Positions 36,102 through 47,863 of a stretch of DNA of 64,000 bases are shown one piece after another; positions within the stretch are counted from its first letter, which is position 1, and every line of letters begins with the position of its first letter. Below the pieces are notes generated by a model, which ran no database searches, was not told where the DNA came from, and worked only from the letters and a program-made list of their open reading frames with translations. The stretch comes from Cryptomeria japonica (taxonomy: Eukaryota; Streptophyta; Pinopsida; Cupressales; Cupressaceae). Location: assembly GCF_030272615.1 (NCBI RefSeq), contig NC_081413.1:160330849-160394848 (forward strand). Reading direction: 5' to 3'. A program made the translations under genes and the position numbers.

Positions 36102-37354
36102 GAAGTCTCCTTGGTGCAGTCGGTCAAGAAACCCCTATTTAGGCCTAGTTCTTGTAGCCCTCCTAGATCGGTATTTCTCAAATCATTCAAAATTATCCCA
36201 AAAAACCCTAGGAAAACACTAAATATCTAAGTACCCTTTTGGGACTTACATCCAATCCCTAGAGATAGAGGTTCAACTATTCTCCAGCACCCTTAAGCAC
36301 CTACTAAATTTGCAAACCTAATAGGCCTAATTGGGCCTATTTTCCAAAGCAACTACTTGAAGATGTGGTTGCAAAACCAACCTCACCACTTGTAAATATT
36401 CCTCAGGCTTGTAATAAACCAAATCCACCATTAGACCGATCACCAAATACTCCCTAGGTGATTGTTTGTTCATTCCTTCTTATGGGCTAGGCTAAACACA
36501 TGGTCTTGTTTAGCCTAGGTTTTGGTGGAAACCACACCAAACCTCACTCCTAGATTCCACCCTTTTGAAATATCCATTTACACATCCTTAAATTTTGTGT
36601 ATGAGAAGTACATTGAATTCCTCAATATGATTTGCAAGTTAGGGCTACATCTTTGGGGAAACCCTATGAATTGGGGTTTCAAAATAATATTTTTTGCTAA
36701 ACTGACCACAACTCACTTGAAACTCTACCAATTGGAGTTAGACCACTTGCATTTGAACCTGCACTCACACCACAATCCAATGAATTCAAAATTCCATGCC
36801 AACAAATCCTCTGTTAGATCGTACAGTACAAAAAATAATGGAAATCAGATAAAATCTAAGTTTTCTTGTTATTCAAACAACCAAATCTTTACATGCTTCA
36901 TCCAACACCGCAATGGATGATCTTAGAGGCACAAATAGGCCTTCCCCTAATGGCTATAACTATTTTCCAATTGTTTATGGCTATTGGAACCTCTTTTCCC
37001 AATCGGCGGAAAATGTTTCTTAGCAATTTTGAAAAGTTGCTTAGCAACTTTTGCAACTTTTGACAATCTTGCATTTTTGACATGCCAAAGTCCCTAATAG
37101 AATTTTTAGACCTATCCCAGGCCTTAAAAAACTCAAAACAACCCGTAAACATGATTGCTACCCTACATGAACCCCATGGGCTAATTTGGTCTCTAGGTTT
37201 ATAAATGACCTTAGAGCCAATTGACCTTACAAATGGGTTCTTTATTACATCCACATGATCCAAACTAATCCAAAACACCATCCTAGGGTCTAAGACCACC
37301 TATGCAACACTCAAACAATAAATGAAATCCAAATACCAAAAGGGGTTTCATGCA
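36102..37354 (-). mobile_element. gypsy F 5' LTR, distal part
   Basis: The rest of the F LTR after removal of copia D, giving an LTR of about 1,442 bp. It ends GGTTTCATGCA, pairing with TGC at 7154-7156 as TGC...GCA ends. CAAAT (37355-37359) is the candidate TSD; directly after it a copia pol frame (LKHNLLSIG) resumes, which marks the boundary. The open frames inside (for example 36522-36920) have no recognisable domain. No gene is called. Confidence 0.75.
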
Positions 37355-37359
37355 CAAAT

Positions 37360-40227
37360 TTGAAGCATAATCTTTTGAGTATAGGAGAAATGGTAGATAA
37401 AGTATTTCAATTACAGTTCGAGGATGGAAAATCCAAAATCATTAACAGATATGACTTGGAGATTGCAACTGGTACATAGACAAAAGGTAATATATTTCAT
37501 TTGAACTCTAGTGAGAAGACATGTTTGATTACACAAATTGATGAGAGTTGGCTATGGCATAAAAGGATGTGCCATGTGAATTTTGATTGCATTGTGAAGA
37601 TTAGTTCAACTACGACAATTAGGGATATACCTAAGATTATGAATCCCTATAATTTGGTATGCAAAGAATGTCAAATGGGTAAACATGTTAGAACCTCTTT
37701 TAGGAGTATACAATATAAATCAAATGATTTTCTTGATGTTATTCATATTGATTTATGTGGCCCTACTAGAGTTAAAAGTTTTCATGGTGATAGATATTTC
37801 ATGCTAATCATTGATGATTATTCTAGAATGATGTGGGTTACTTTTTTGAGAGAAAAATATGAAGAATTTGAAAAGTTTAAAATCTTTAAGGCTAAAGTGG
37901 AAACTGAGAAAGGATTGAAGATTAAATGTTTGATATCAGATCATGGTGAAGAATTCACATCTGGTGAGTTTAATAACTTTTGTGATAAGCATAGTATAAG
38001 AAGACAATTTTTTGCTCCTCAGACATCTCAACAAAATGGAGTTGTGGAAAGGAAGAACATAACTATCTTGGATGCTAATAGAACAATGATGATGGAAGCT
38101 AATCTACCTCATATCTACTAGAGAGAAGTAGTGAGTACAATGGTTTATATGTTTAATAGAGTATACATCAAAGGCTAAACCGGTAAGACACCTTACAAAT
38201 TGTGGTTTGGCAATACACCTATAGTTAAGTATTTCAGAATTTTTGGTAGTAAATGTTATATTAGGAGAGATGATACTATAGGTAAATTTGATTCTAAATG
38301 TAATGAAGGCATATTTCTTGGTTATTCTAATTAAAGAAAAGCATATAGATGTTATAACAAGAGATTGCAGAGAATTGTGGAGAGTGCTAATGTCAAAGTA
38401 GATGAGCTGAACAAAATTCAAATCAGAGTTTATGAGAAGGAACCGATAGTGGAAATGATTATATTTGAACTAGTAGCACCTTTACCAGAACAAAGAGTTG
38501 AACTAGTTACTTCGGAAACATCAAAGAATTCTATAGTGACTGAAGAACAGGGAAGAGGAACAGAGAGCTAGAAGACTCCTAGGTATGTGAGATTAAATCA
38601 TTTAGAAGATCAAATCATTGGGGATAAGAGCAATGGAGTGATGACAAGAAGAAGATTGGCAACTAATGAGGTATGTTTAATTTCACAAGTTGAACCGGTA
38701 TCAGTAATTGAGGCATGTAAAGATGAACATTGGTTAAAATCTATGGAAGAAGAATTAGATTAGAATGAGAAAAATAACACATGGACATTAGTTCCCTAGC
38801 CTAAAAATAAAAATGTCATTAGAACTAAATGGGTTTTTAGGAATAAATTGAATGAGGATGGTCAAGTTATAAGGAATAAGGCTAGATTAGTTTGTAAAGG
38901 ATATTCTCAAAAGGAAGGAATTGATTATGGAGAGACTTTTACTCCTGTAGCGAGGATTGAAGCTGTAAGATTATTTCTTGCCTATGCTGGTTACAAAAAC
39001 TACAAGGTTTATCATATGGATGTTAAATGTGCATTCTTGAATGGGGATCTTGATGAGGAAATTTATATTGAGCAACTTGATGGTTTTTAACTATCAGATG
39101 ATACATATATGGTTTGCAGGTTAATGAAAGCTTTATATGGATTGAAACAAGCAACTAGAGCTTGGTATGCAAGGTTGGATAAATATCTTTTGAAACATGG
39201 TTTTACTAAGGGCAGTGTTGACAGTAATTTATATTATAAAATCACTGATGATGATATACTAATTGTTGAAGTATTTGTTGATGACATTATTTTTGGAGGT
39301 GAAGATAAATTATGCATAGAATTTTCTAAGAGTATGGAGAAAGAATTTGAGATGTCTATGATTGGTGAGATGAAATTATTCTGAGGTTTGCAGATTACTC
39401 AGACTGACAAAGGCATCTTTATTTGTCAAACTAAATATTCCAAGGAATTGTTGAATAAATTTAATATGGGAGATTCTAAACTGGTAAGTACTCCTATGGT
39501 TATAAGTGATAAATTGACAAGAAAATATGTTTCTGCACCAATAAATCCTACAACATACAAATCTATGATTGGAGGTCTACTTTATTTGACTCAGACTAGG
39601 CCTAACATTATGAATGTTGTTTTTATTATTTCAAGATTTCAGAGTGATCCTAGAGAAAATCACTAGATGGCAATGAAAAATATTTTAAGATACTTGCAAG
39701 GTACATCAGAATATGGCTTGTGGTATCCTAAGGATGCTAACTTTACTCTATGTGCATATACAGATGCTGATTGGGCTGGAGATGTTGATGACCAGAAAAG
39801 TACTTTCGGTGGAGCTTTCTTTCTTGGAAGGAAGTTGGTTTCATGGATAAGCAAGAAATAGTCATGTAATTCTCTATCTACTGCTGAAGCTGAGTATGTT
39901 GCTGTTTCTACTAACTGTACACAAGTTTTATGGATGAAGCAAATGTTGAATGATATAAAGGTGGATTGTGATGCACCAGTAGTTATTCGTCATGATAACT
40001 CTGGTGCTATTGATATATCAAATAATCTGGTATTTCATTCTAAGACAAAGTACATATCTATCAAGTATAACTTTTTGAAGGAGAAGGTGGAACTAAATGA
40101 AGGTAAACTGGTTTATGTGAACACTAAAGAGAGGATTGCAGATGTTTTCACTAAACCTTTATCCAAGGAATCATTTGAGTACCTGAGAGACAGATTGGGG
40201 GTTTCTTCCCCTCTGACAAAGACTTGA
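37360..40227 (+). pseudogene. copia D2 pol (integrase, RT, RNase H)
   Basis: 956 codons in one uninterrupted phase with 11 stops and no frameshift. It starts in mid-pol at LKHNLLSIG because gypsy F is inserted upstream. GAG-pre-integrase SWLWHKRMCHVNF near 37550. Integrase with LIIDDYSRM, LISDHGEEF and VVERK (about 37800-38060). RT near 38740-39390 with an intact VFVDDIIFGG box. RNase H from about 39740 (LCAYTDADWAGDV) to the C-terminal VFTKPLSKESFEYL. It is closely related to copia D pol throughout, so D and D2 are one lineage. The protease and gag would be left of the window. Confidence 0.9.
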
Positions 40228-40595
40228 TTGATGCAGTTTGGTATCAGTACAACATGCATTATCTAAGATACTATTCATTCTGACACTGATGTGGGATGCT
40301 ATTGCTCAAGGGGAGTAGTCATCTTTGAGATTCAGAGGCTTATGTTTTTTCTTTGATATTTCTATTAGATTTCTGGCATTGAGTCAAAGGGGGAAATATA
40401 TTGATGTGAAAAAGTTAAAGAAATAAAATGATTAATGTCAAAGGGGGAGAAATATTAAAAGTAAGAGATATTTATATTTAGAGCTATATGTGGGTGATTG
40501 TTGGTTGTCTTCCACAGGGGGAGACTCATTTGGCATTTCATGGTATTTAGATATTTTTCACATATAGTGTTTCCATCAATGCCAAAGGGGGAGAT
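40228..40595 (+). promoter_or_regulatory. copia D2 3' untranslated region with purine-tract array and PPT
   Basis: Five purine tracts: CAAGGGGAGTAG (about 40307-40318), CAAAGGGGGAAA (40384-40396), CAAAGGGGGAGA (40438-40451), CAGGGGGAG (40514-40524) and the LTR-adjacent CCAAAGGGGGAGAT (40582-40595). It lacks a gene. Confidence 0.8.
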
Positions 40596-41815
40596 TGTTG
40601 GCCATTTGGTGGAATTGATTATGTGTTGCATTGATGTTATGTCATTGATGTCAACACTAGCTGTTTGGATGCTTTACCGACACTCTTCTGGTCCCGGTAG
40701 GTTAAGTGGTTTCTTGTTAACTTGGATCTGACATGATCTAGCAAGCTTTGGTATAATTTGGTGATGGAAATAGCTTGTTCATGATACTTATACTCATACT
40801 TGGTCAATTGGTTTTGGTCTAGTGAACAAATACTATCCTGCTTTCTTAGAAAATTGGTTTCTGGTTCTAGCAAGGGTTTCACCGACAGAGTTTTTGATGG
40901 AGATGTTTGATGAATTGCATAAGTGATGTTGGTGCAACTTCTTATAGAGTTTCAGGGTGCTATTGGTGATCATGTTCTAGACTTGGCATTTAGAGATCAC
41001 TGGTAGAGCGCATGTGGACCTATACTTGGTCCCGGTTGATCTAGGTTATGGACCAACATTAATATAACATGTGGATAGGACCTATTGATGTATTTACAAG
41101 ATGTCTTATGTGTTGATATTACTTGTTTTGTTCTAAGGCCAACATGGTTTTTAATTATGTAAATGGTTTATTATCTGGTGGCTGACCTGATTGTTTATGG
41201 TCGAGGGTTTGTATATATAGATGTAAGATCTCATTGTAGATCATCATGGTAATGCAAGAGATTATGGTCAAGGAATATAAAGTGTGAATAATTTAATATC
41301 ATTTAGGTAGAGGATTTGATCAATCATTGGAGATAGAATTGGGTTTATGTAAGAGGATTTAGTCCTCTAGTATTGAGCTTAACCGAAACTGTACTCAGGC
41401 ATAGGAGATGCTATCTTTTGCAGTTTGACACTTCTCTCCATTGTAGTTTGGATTTGTATGTATTCAGTGAGATTTCTTTTGTGATGGGAAGTGTGCTCTA
41501 GGTTGTTGGCCTTCTTGTAAGTGTAGGCTCCTTCATTGTAATTCACATACTTACTACAAAAGTATTATTTTACTGTGGGTAGGCTTCCCACCATGGTTTT
41601 TCTCTTTACCAGGTTTTCCACGTACAAATCTTGGTGTTGTTTGGATGGATTTTATCATGTGATTATTGTTTATGCTTAATTGGATTAACTACTATTCCAT
41701 TATTATTGTTTTGGGCTCCAGTATTAATCTTTAATTGCCGAATGCTTCTGGTAATCTATGACAACTGATTCACCCCCCCTCTTAGTTGTCTTCTGGTTAT
41801 CTGAACTATCTAACA
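40596..41815 (+). mobile_element. copia D2 3' LTR
   Basis: 1,220 bp, starting TGTTGGCCATTTGG and ending ACTATCTAACA. TATATATA at 41212-41219, then CACCATGGTTTTTC and CACCCCCCCTCTTAGTTG near the end. The 5-bp segment after it (CTTTA, 41816-41820) is the TSD candidate; the 5' partner is off-window. Its sequence differs from the D LTR except for the shared motifs, although the pol genes are closely related. Confidence 0.85.
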
Positions 41816-42103
41816 CTTTATTATTCTGAGTTTATTTTCTATACACAACTAAAATAACAACTTAGAAGGCTTCCATAGTTCTTATATAGTGCTTTCTCAT
41901 TTCAAGTTCACTTCCCTAGGTTGATAATTAAATGTAGCTTCTACTTCATGAAGGGTTGCTTAGTGTGGATAAAAATCCCTAAGTTGTGAATTAGTATTCA
42001 AACCTCAATTGCAATTAAAAGGCTTTCCGAGGATGAGTCAAGCTATGAGAGTCTCTAAGTTGTTTTAGAATATCTATATTTTAGAAGTACCCACAAGAAG
42101 TCA

Positions 42104-42457
42104 ATGAAGCACAATAATCAGAAGTCAATGTCATTACTAGCAAGTTTGGTAATCAATGAAGACATGTTCTCTAACATCATAGAGAAATTTTGTTCATGCA
42201 TTGATGACAAAGTGCTGGTTTGTGAGAAGGTAAAGGAAGATAACCTTATTTTAAAAAATGAAGAAGTTACCATACACAAAGTTGCTGAACGTGATGCCAA
42301 ATCAGAACTCTTACTTCAAGAAGAGAGCTGCCATAAAGCTAAATTTAGTCCTCTAATGCTGAAAAGTAAAGAAAATATTGATGAAGACATGTTTTGGGAT
42401 GAGTTACCAAATTTTTTCTTAAAACAAGTATCTTTTACAGAGCAAAATCACGAGTAA
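42104..42457 (+). CDS. hypothetical frame in element G interior
   Basis: 117 codons starting MKHNNQKSMSLLASLVINED, acidic and Lys-rich, with no domain I recognise. It lies just inside the 5' LTR remnant of G, where a gag-like or leader protein could sit. Downstream sequence to 42930 has further short coding-like stretches (LVAHKHVKHYKLLRKG near 42850) in other frames, so this may be a fragment of a decayed element protein. Low confidence that it is or was a gene. Confidence 0.25.
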   Translation: MKHNNQKSMSLLASLVINEDMFSNIIEKFCSCIDDKVLVCEKVKEDNLILKNEEVTIHKVAERDAKSELLLQEESCHKAKFSPLMLKSKENIDEDMFWDELPNFFLKQVSFTEQNHE

Positions 42458-44574
42458 AAAGAGAAAAGTGCATAAATTTCTATATTTTTGTCAAATCAGT
42501 CACACAAATTGGTGTTTACAAATCAAGAAGAGAACAAAGAGGCATTCGATCAACAGAAAAGCACCAAGGAGGGTTCTAAATTTATGCTTTGATGAGGTTG
42601 TCTCATTAGACATCTAGCTAAGAAGGAGGCAAGCAAAGAATCACAACTTATTGCATCTAAGCATGAAGTTGCAGTTAAAGATGAAGCTAAATTTCCAATT
42701 GTAGCTGAAGAAGAATGGTATCAGCTCTCTTATCCACTTAAAAACAACAATATTTATGATCAATGTGAAGTTGTAAGTGAGTTTGTTAATGTCTTTGAAA
42801 ATTCATTACAGTTGTTTGTTAAGTTTCTATGGATTTTGCAACTCTTTTTGGTTGCACATAAGCATGTGAAGCACTATAAGTTGCTAAGAAAGGGCATATA
42901 TTTCATAGAACTAGTGAATGGTTTTGTTTAAGTCTTATATGTTGGTTAGTGTAGGCTAGGATAGGTTAGAATAAGTTTTTTATTCAATAAGTTTTCTTGC
43001 ACAATGTCTTAGATGTCTTTTTCTTCATTTGTTCATGCTTAGTTAGTTAGCTGTTGTCTAGTGGAGTTATTTCACCAAATTCTTCTTGTTTAAATAACTC
43101 TTTCAGAGGTGTTTATAGCTAGTTTGTTGGTCATATTTCAAGGTTAGTTATTTTTCAAGTTTGTGAGTCAGTCAAGTCTTCAATTTTGAAAGAGTCTTTG
43201 CATATGATGTAAAAAGTTTCCATTAGGTAGTTGGGTCTTCATGGCATGAAAAAAATACCTATCAAAAGGGTGTAGTCTAGTTGATATACTCATGTTCTAT
43301 TTGTTGATAAATGGACAAAATATAAAGTTGTATTGAATTCATTGGATGGGGATGCAATAACTATTCAATAAGTTTGGAATTTTTTAAAGTTACTTACAAC
43401 AACTACACTGTGATTAAATTGTTAAGATGAACAAACTTCCAAGAAACCTACAACAACTATTGATGTCAAATATGTTACACTCTTTAAGGGACCTATAAAC
43501 TTAGCTACTTAGGGGCCTGTACTTTTAACATTTTCAAATTTCCAAAGAACCAAAGGTACTTACATTTATGATTGCCATTTATTTGTAATATTTATCATTT
43601 TTAGTTAATTGGCTATCTATGCATTATAATGTGTTTGTCAATTTGTCATTTTTCTAGTTACAAGATTCAGAACTGATTTATTTTTTCACCCTCATCCATT
43701 AATTGTCATTTTAGGACAAATGACATTTCAGGTGGGGGGAAATATCCATGCCTTGTATTGCTTCCCTACACCATAAAAACATGATCTTTCCATAGTTGCA
43801 TATATTCATACTTTCTTCCTAGATTCATGACTATGTTTTCTTCATTTGGCATGTTGTTGTATTTATTTCCTCAAAGTGAAAAATTATAGAAGTGTTTATG
43901 GGCAGCCATATAAATACAAGAGTGGAAAAGTGAATGGTAGGTTCATGAGAATTGTTAAATGATCTTCTCAAAACTAAAGTTGATATATACTTGGAAAGTG
44001 GTATACGCCATTATGATAGTGATTCATTGCATTGGAAGACAATCTAATGATGTTATTATAAACTTTCATGTTAGTAAAAAGAAGCCTTTAATGAAGCATC
44101 ATGAATTTAGAGGACAACCTGTTGTTCAAAATGCATGTGATAGTTTTGACAAAGATGTTATCTATGAGACATGAAGACAAAAATGTTGAAGATGAATATG
44201 AAAATGTTTTACTGCAGAAATAAAAAATGGAAAAGAATAATAAAAAAATGTCTTATCCTATGAAGAGATCAAAATGAGAAGAAAGCATGATACAGAGAGG
44301 AAGGAAGCTGCCAAGAAGATAGTGGTGACAATGAAGCATAGTAATGGATATAGTGAAAGTTTCTACAAATTTCTTAAGGAGAGCAGATGATGAAACAAGA
44401 TCAAGGAATGATCATAAGTAGAAAAGTATGAAAGGAATATTTTTAGACCTCTGTAGCAGAAAATACAAAGAGAATAAAAGGCAATGACAATCTTGAAAAC
44501 AACAAAGGATATGATAGTAAAATAATTTCATGCATAAACAATGCCTACTCCTTTCTTGAGGACACACAAGATTT
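42458..44574. other. element G interior, no recognisable genes
   Basis: AT-rich. It contains a second purine tract CAGGTGGGGGGAA at 43729-43741, about 850 bp before the LTR-adjacent one and preceded by a similar AGGACA...ATTTCAG context, suggesting an internal duplication or an older LTR boundary. The 71-codon frame at 43959-44174 has no domain. Confidence 0.4.
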
Positions 44575-44587
44575 CAGATGGGGGGAA
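44575..44587 (+). promoter_or_regulatory. element G polypurine tract
   Basis: AGATGGGGGGAA directly before TGATGAGCC of the 3' LTR. Confidence 0.6.
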
Positions 44588-46132
44588 TGATGAGCCTATG
44601 AATTGACCATATTATTTCATGTTTTATGATACTTTAATTCATGTTTATACTATCCTTCCAAGTAATTTCAAAACATTACCTTGGTTTTGTGAAACATTAA
44701 CTAGGATTAATGGAGTTTGATATGCATATGCATGTTTAGCTAGTTGATGCTAAATGATGATAGAATATTAAAATAAATGGTTATTATTGAATGTAAAGTA
44801 TTTTGGAATGATTAAAATGTTGTTTTTTAGTGGTTTGAGTTGTTCATATATCTAGAAATGAGGAGGAGAAAGTTGGCAATTGATAGATGTAGTAGTTGAC
44901 TAAAAGTGCAAAAAAAGTCAAAATACTAGTTTCAGTAAAATAGGCATATCTCACTCATTTCTTTAAAAAATTGATATTTTCAAAATGATCTGGAAAGATG
45001 AAAAGGAGATCTAAAAAAACTTTAAACTGTTTGAGCTGATTCATAATACTTAGTGAGAAAAATTCACTAGAAGTTGACTAAAACAAACTAGCATATTTTC
45101 AGGCAGTAGTTAAGGATTGAGTTCTAATTCAACTTGGACTCTTCTAGCTCTTCATGAGTTCGCATATTTGGAGTTATTAAAGTGAAGGAACATTTGAGAA
45201 TCTTGTGGAAACAATATTTGATGATTCATAAATAATTATAACATCTTTTGTACACATGTTCAGTCATGAGTGCATTTAATGGTTGTAGAGTTCGAAGAGG
45301 ATTATAACTCTCTCAACTCTTGTTAGTTTAATCTTTATTATCAGTCATGAGTAGAATAAGTCATCTCCTTGCTATCACAAGAGAAATGATATTTTTAATA
45401 AGTTGTTGAGTTTGTAATTACTTCAACTCTCAAGCCTCAAGCATAAATCTAAGATTTTGTTGTGTTGTGAGAAAGTAGTGTTGATAGTAGTGTTAAGAAT
45501 AACGTAGAGAGTATCCTATTAGTGTTGAGTCTTGTTAATAGTGTCCAAGTTCAATAAACAAGTCTGATATATGTCCATGTAATATTTCATTTGTAATAAG
45601 AAGATTATTTCAATATTGAATCTTGTTTATTAAAGATGGAATGCAAATGATATATTGAAGGAACTCAAGCAAGGGCCACTTGAGGAACTATGATTTCATC
45701 ATAGTTTAGATTTGCAATAGTTTACATTTTTATTTATTATGCTTTACTTTTATTAGTGAGTTGGTTATGATAGGTTTTTTTTTTAGCATATTCAATTTCA
45801 CTAGTTTTAGAACAGTCATCCGGTAGCCACTGCTGTTGCAAATAACCACTCTTCCTGCAGCCACTGTTGTGTTGTTAGTTTGATTTATGGCATTTTCATG
45901 TTTCCAATTTAGATTATTATTCTAAGTTTATTTGATATAGAAAATTTAAATAACAGCTTATAAGGCTTCCATAGTGCATATACAGTGACGTCTCAATTCA
46001 AGTTTGCATCCCTGGGTTGATAATTAAATGTAGCTTCTAGTTCATGAAGGGTTGCTTAGTGTGGATAAAAATATCTAAGTTTTGAATTAGTATTCCAACT
46101 TCAATTGAAACTAAAAATATCAACACTCATCA
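44588..46132 (+). mobile_element. element G 3' LTR
   Basis: 1,545 bp with TGATGAG...CTCATCA ends. AT-rich, without genes. CTATG follows at 46133-46137 as a possible TSD that cannot be checked in this window. Confidence 0.65.
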
Positions 46133-47080
46133 CTATGATATGCTCATATTCCCAAATCTATAGTAGTGTCACACCTACTGATAATTTGTAGCCTCCTAGA
46201 TACAAAAACTAATGAAGGTCATTATATAGGTGGGCAAGCAAGAAGGATCCCCGTGCGATCTATGTACCCTCAATCATCATCATCTTTAGAGATCTCCCTC
46301 ATCTAAAGGATAGTCCATGGGTCATCCTATTAGGAAAAATATACTCACTAATCACTCCCCCTATCACCACTAGTATTATGATACATGCTTCTCTAGCCTT
46401 AGCCATTGTGTTTCAACTGACATGGCTCCTTTGAATCTTCAAGTCCTCATCATAAAAAATGCGTCACAAAGCTCCCACATCTGGATGGTCCCAATCATAT
46501 ACCACTATCTCTACTACTATTAGAATCCATATAATTTTGTATACATCCTCCAAGGTCACTAACATCTCTCCCATTAGTAAGTGAAATGTGCATTATTCAT
46601 TGTACCATCACTCAACAAGTGCAAACAATAATTCAAAGTTTTTCATAATCTCAAGCATAAAGGTAGCATGCCATAATCTCAAGTGACCTAGTATCACATG
46701 CGGGTCCTTTGTAAACTATGATCCCAACCTTTGTGTGTAAGAGAACCTCTATTAAGAATCTAATGACGCTAAGTTCACCTACAATCAAAAAATTAACATC
46801 ATATCAACATTACATTATCTTTATTAGATCTATCCTATCAAGATTTATTATCTTTCATCTTAGAAAGTTTTTTATTTTTTCATCTTTGTTAACTTAATTA
46901 GCAGCATCTATCTATCACATTTTTTTCTCTAGCTCTATCAAATTCAACTTAGCTTATCCTATGAGGGAAATAGCCAGATTCTATCGATTTGATTGCCAAT
47001 CTTACTTATCACATTAGTCTATCACATTTGTAACCTGTCATGCTCCTTATATTGGATCGCACACATATTGAAATAGTCAT
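46133..47080. other. unassigned spacer
   Basis: About 950 bp of AT-rich sequence with no open frame of note, no repeat boundaries and no recognisable element. Possibly an old host or transposon remnant. Confidence 0.4.
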
Positions 47081-47852
47081 TGATTAGGAGGGACCTTAAA
47101 GAGGTCAATCCAAACTGGTCAGAAAAAGTATTTACACAATGGAAACATAAAGATAGGATGGAGGTAGTGCATAATAGATTGATTTATTTCATGAAAACTG
47201 ATTACAACCAACCGGTAACAACCGGGTTATAGAAACTGCCTCATAGGCCTTCTAGAACATACTCAAAGTACAAAATAGGTCACAATCAGAACCTCAAATC
47301 TCAATATCTATCATTTACACTCAATATAGCTACTTCATTACTTTCTAATGTGCAATTACAATGATTTATGTGATCCAAGGGGATTTGGTCGACCCAAAAA
47401 GGGATCAAAACCCAAAGAACAAGACCTAATGTATAAAACCAATAAGGTTGGCCTTCACCAAATAAATTCCTTCAGAAAATCCAAAGGATGAAGTATAGAT
47501 CATGAGAAAAGGTCAGCCACATGCCAAGGAACATTAGAATCAATGCTCAGGGCCCTGCAAGCTATGGAAAGGGTTCTGATAGATCACCAAAATAGGTCCA
47601 AGCAACCAGTAATAACAAATTGTTATGGAGGCCGATAGCGATAACTTGCCAGAAAATGATCCAAATGCGATGCGGTCTAGAAATAAAGAAGATGATCAAG
47701 TCTTCAAGTAAAATCCAACTCCTTAGGTTCTGGTGAGCCAAAACCAGGACACATAGAAAGAAATGTAGAAACTACAAACAAAAAGAAAGATAGAAAGGAA
47801 ACTTTTTTGGGTTGATGCAAGATTTCTATGAACCAGGGATTCTCCTGCATCA
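47081..47852 (-). mobile_element. gypsy I 3' LTR (probable)
   Basis: Plus-strand ends TGATTAGGAG and CTCCTGCATCA form an imperfect inverted pair. It lies right after the integrase frame in minus orientation, where a 3' LTR belongs. 772 bp, no genes. No clear purine tract is seen next to it and the partner LTR is lost, so the boundaries are inferred. Confidence 0.5.
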
Positions 47853-47863
47853 GACATCTAGGG

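Larger units (their letters stand above)
41816..46132 (+). mobile_element. element G: old LTR retrotransposon, 5' LTR truncated by D2
   Basis: Recognised from a direct repeat: 41821-42022 matches 45913-46115 (for example GGTTGATAATTAAATGTAGC in both). The right copy belongs to an LTR that starts TGATGAGCC at 44588 right after a purine tract, and ends ACTCATCA at 46132, a perfect TGATGAG/CTCATCA pair. The left LTR is interrupted by D2, and its last ~20 bp are missing or diverged. The interior is 2.6 kb without recognisable gag or pol. The style of the purine tract (CAGATGGGGGGAA) suggests gypsy, unproven. Confidence 0.65.

Noticed and set aside
36522-37299. Open frames of 130+ codons on both strands
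   Set aside because: They lie wholly within the gypsy F LTR and resemble nothing known; LTR sequence is not expected to code.
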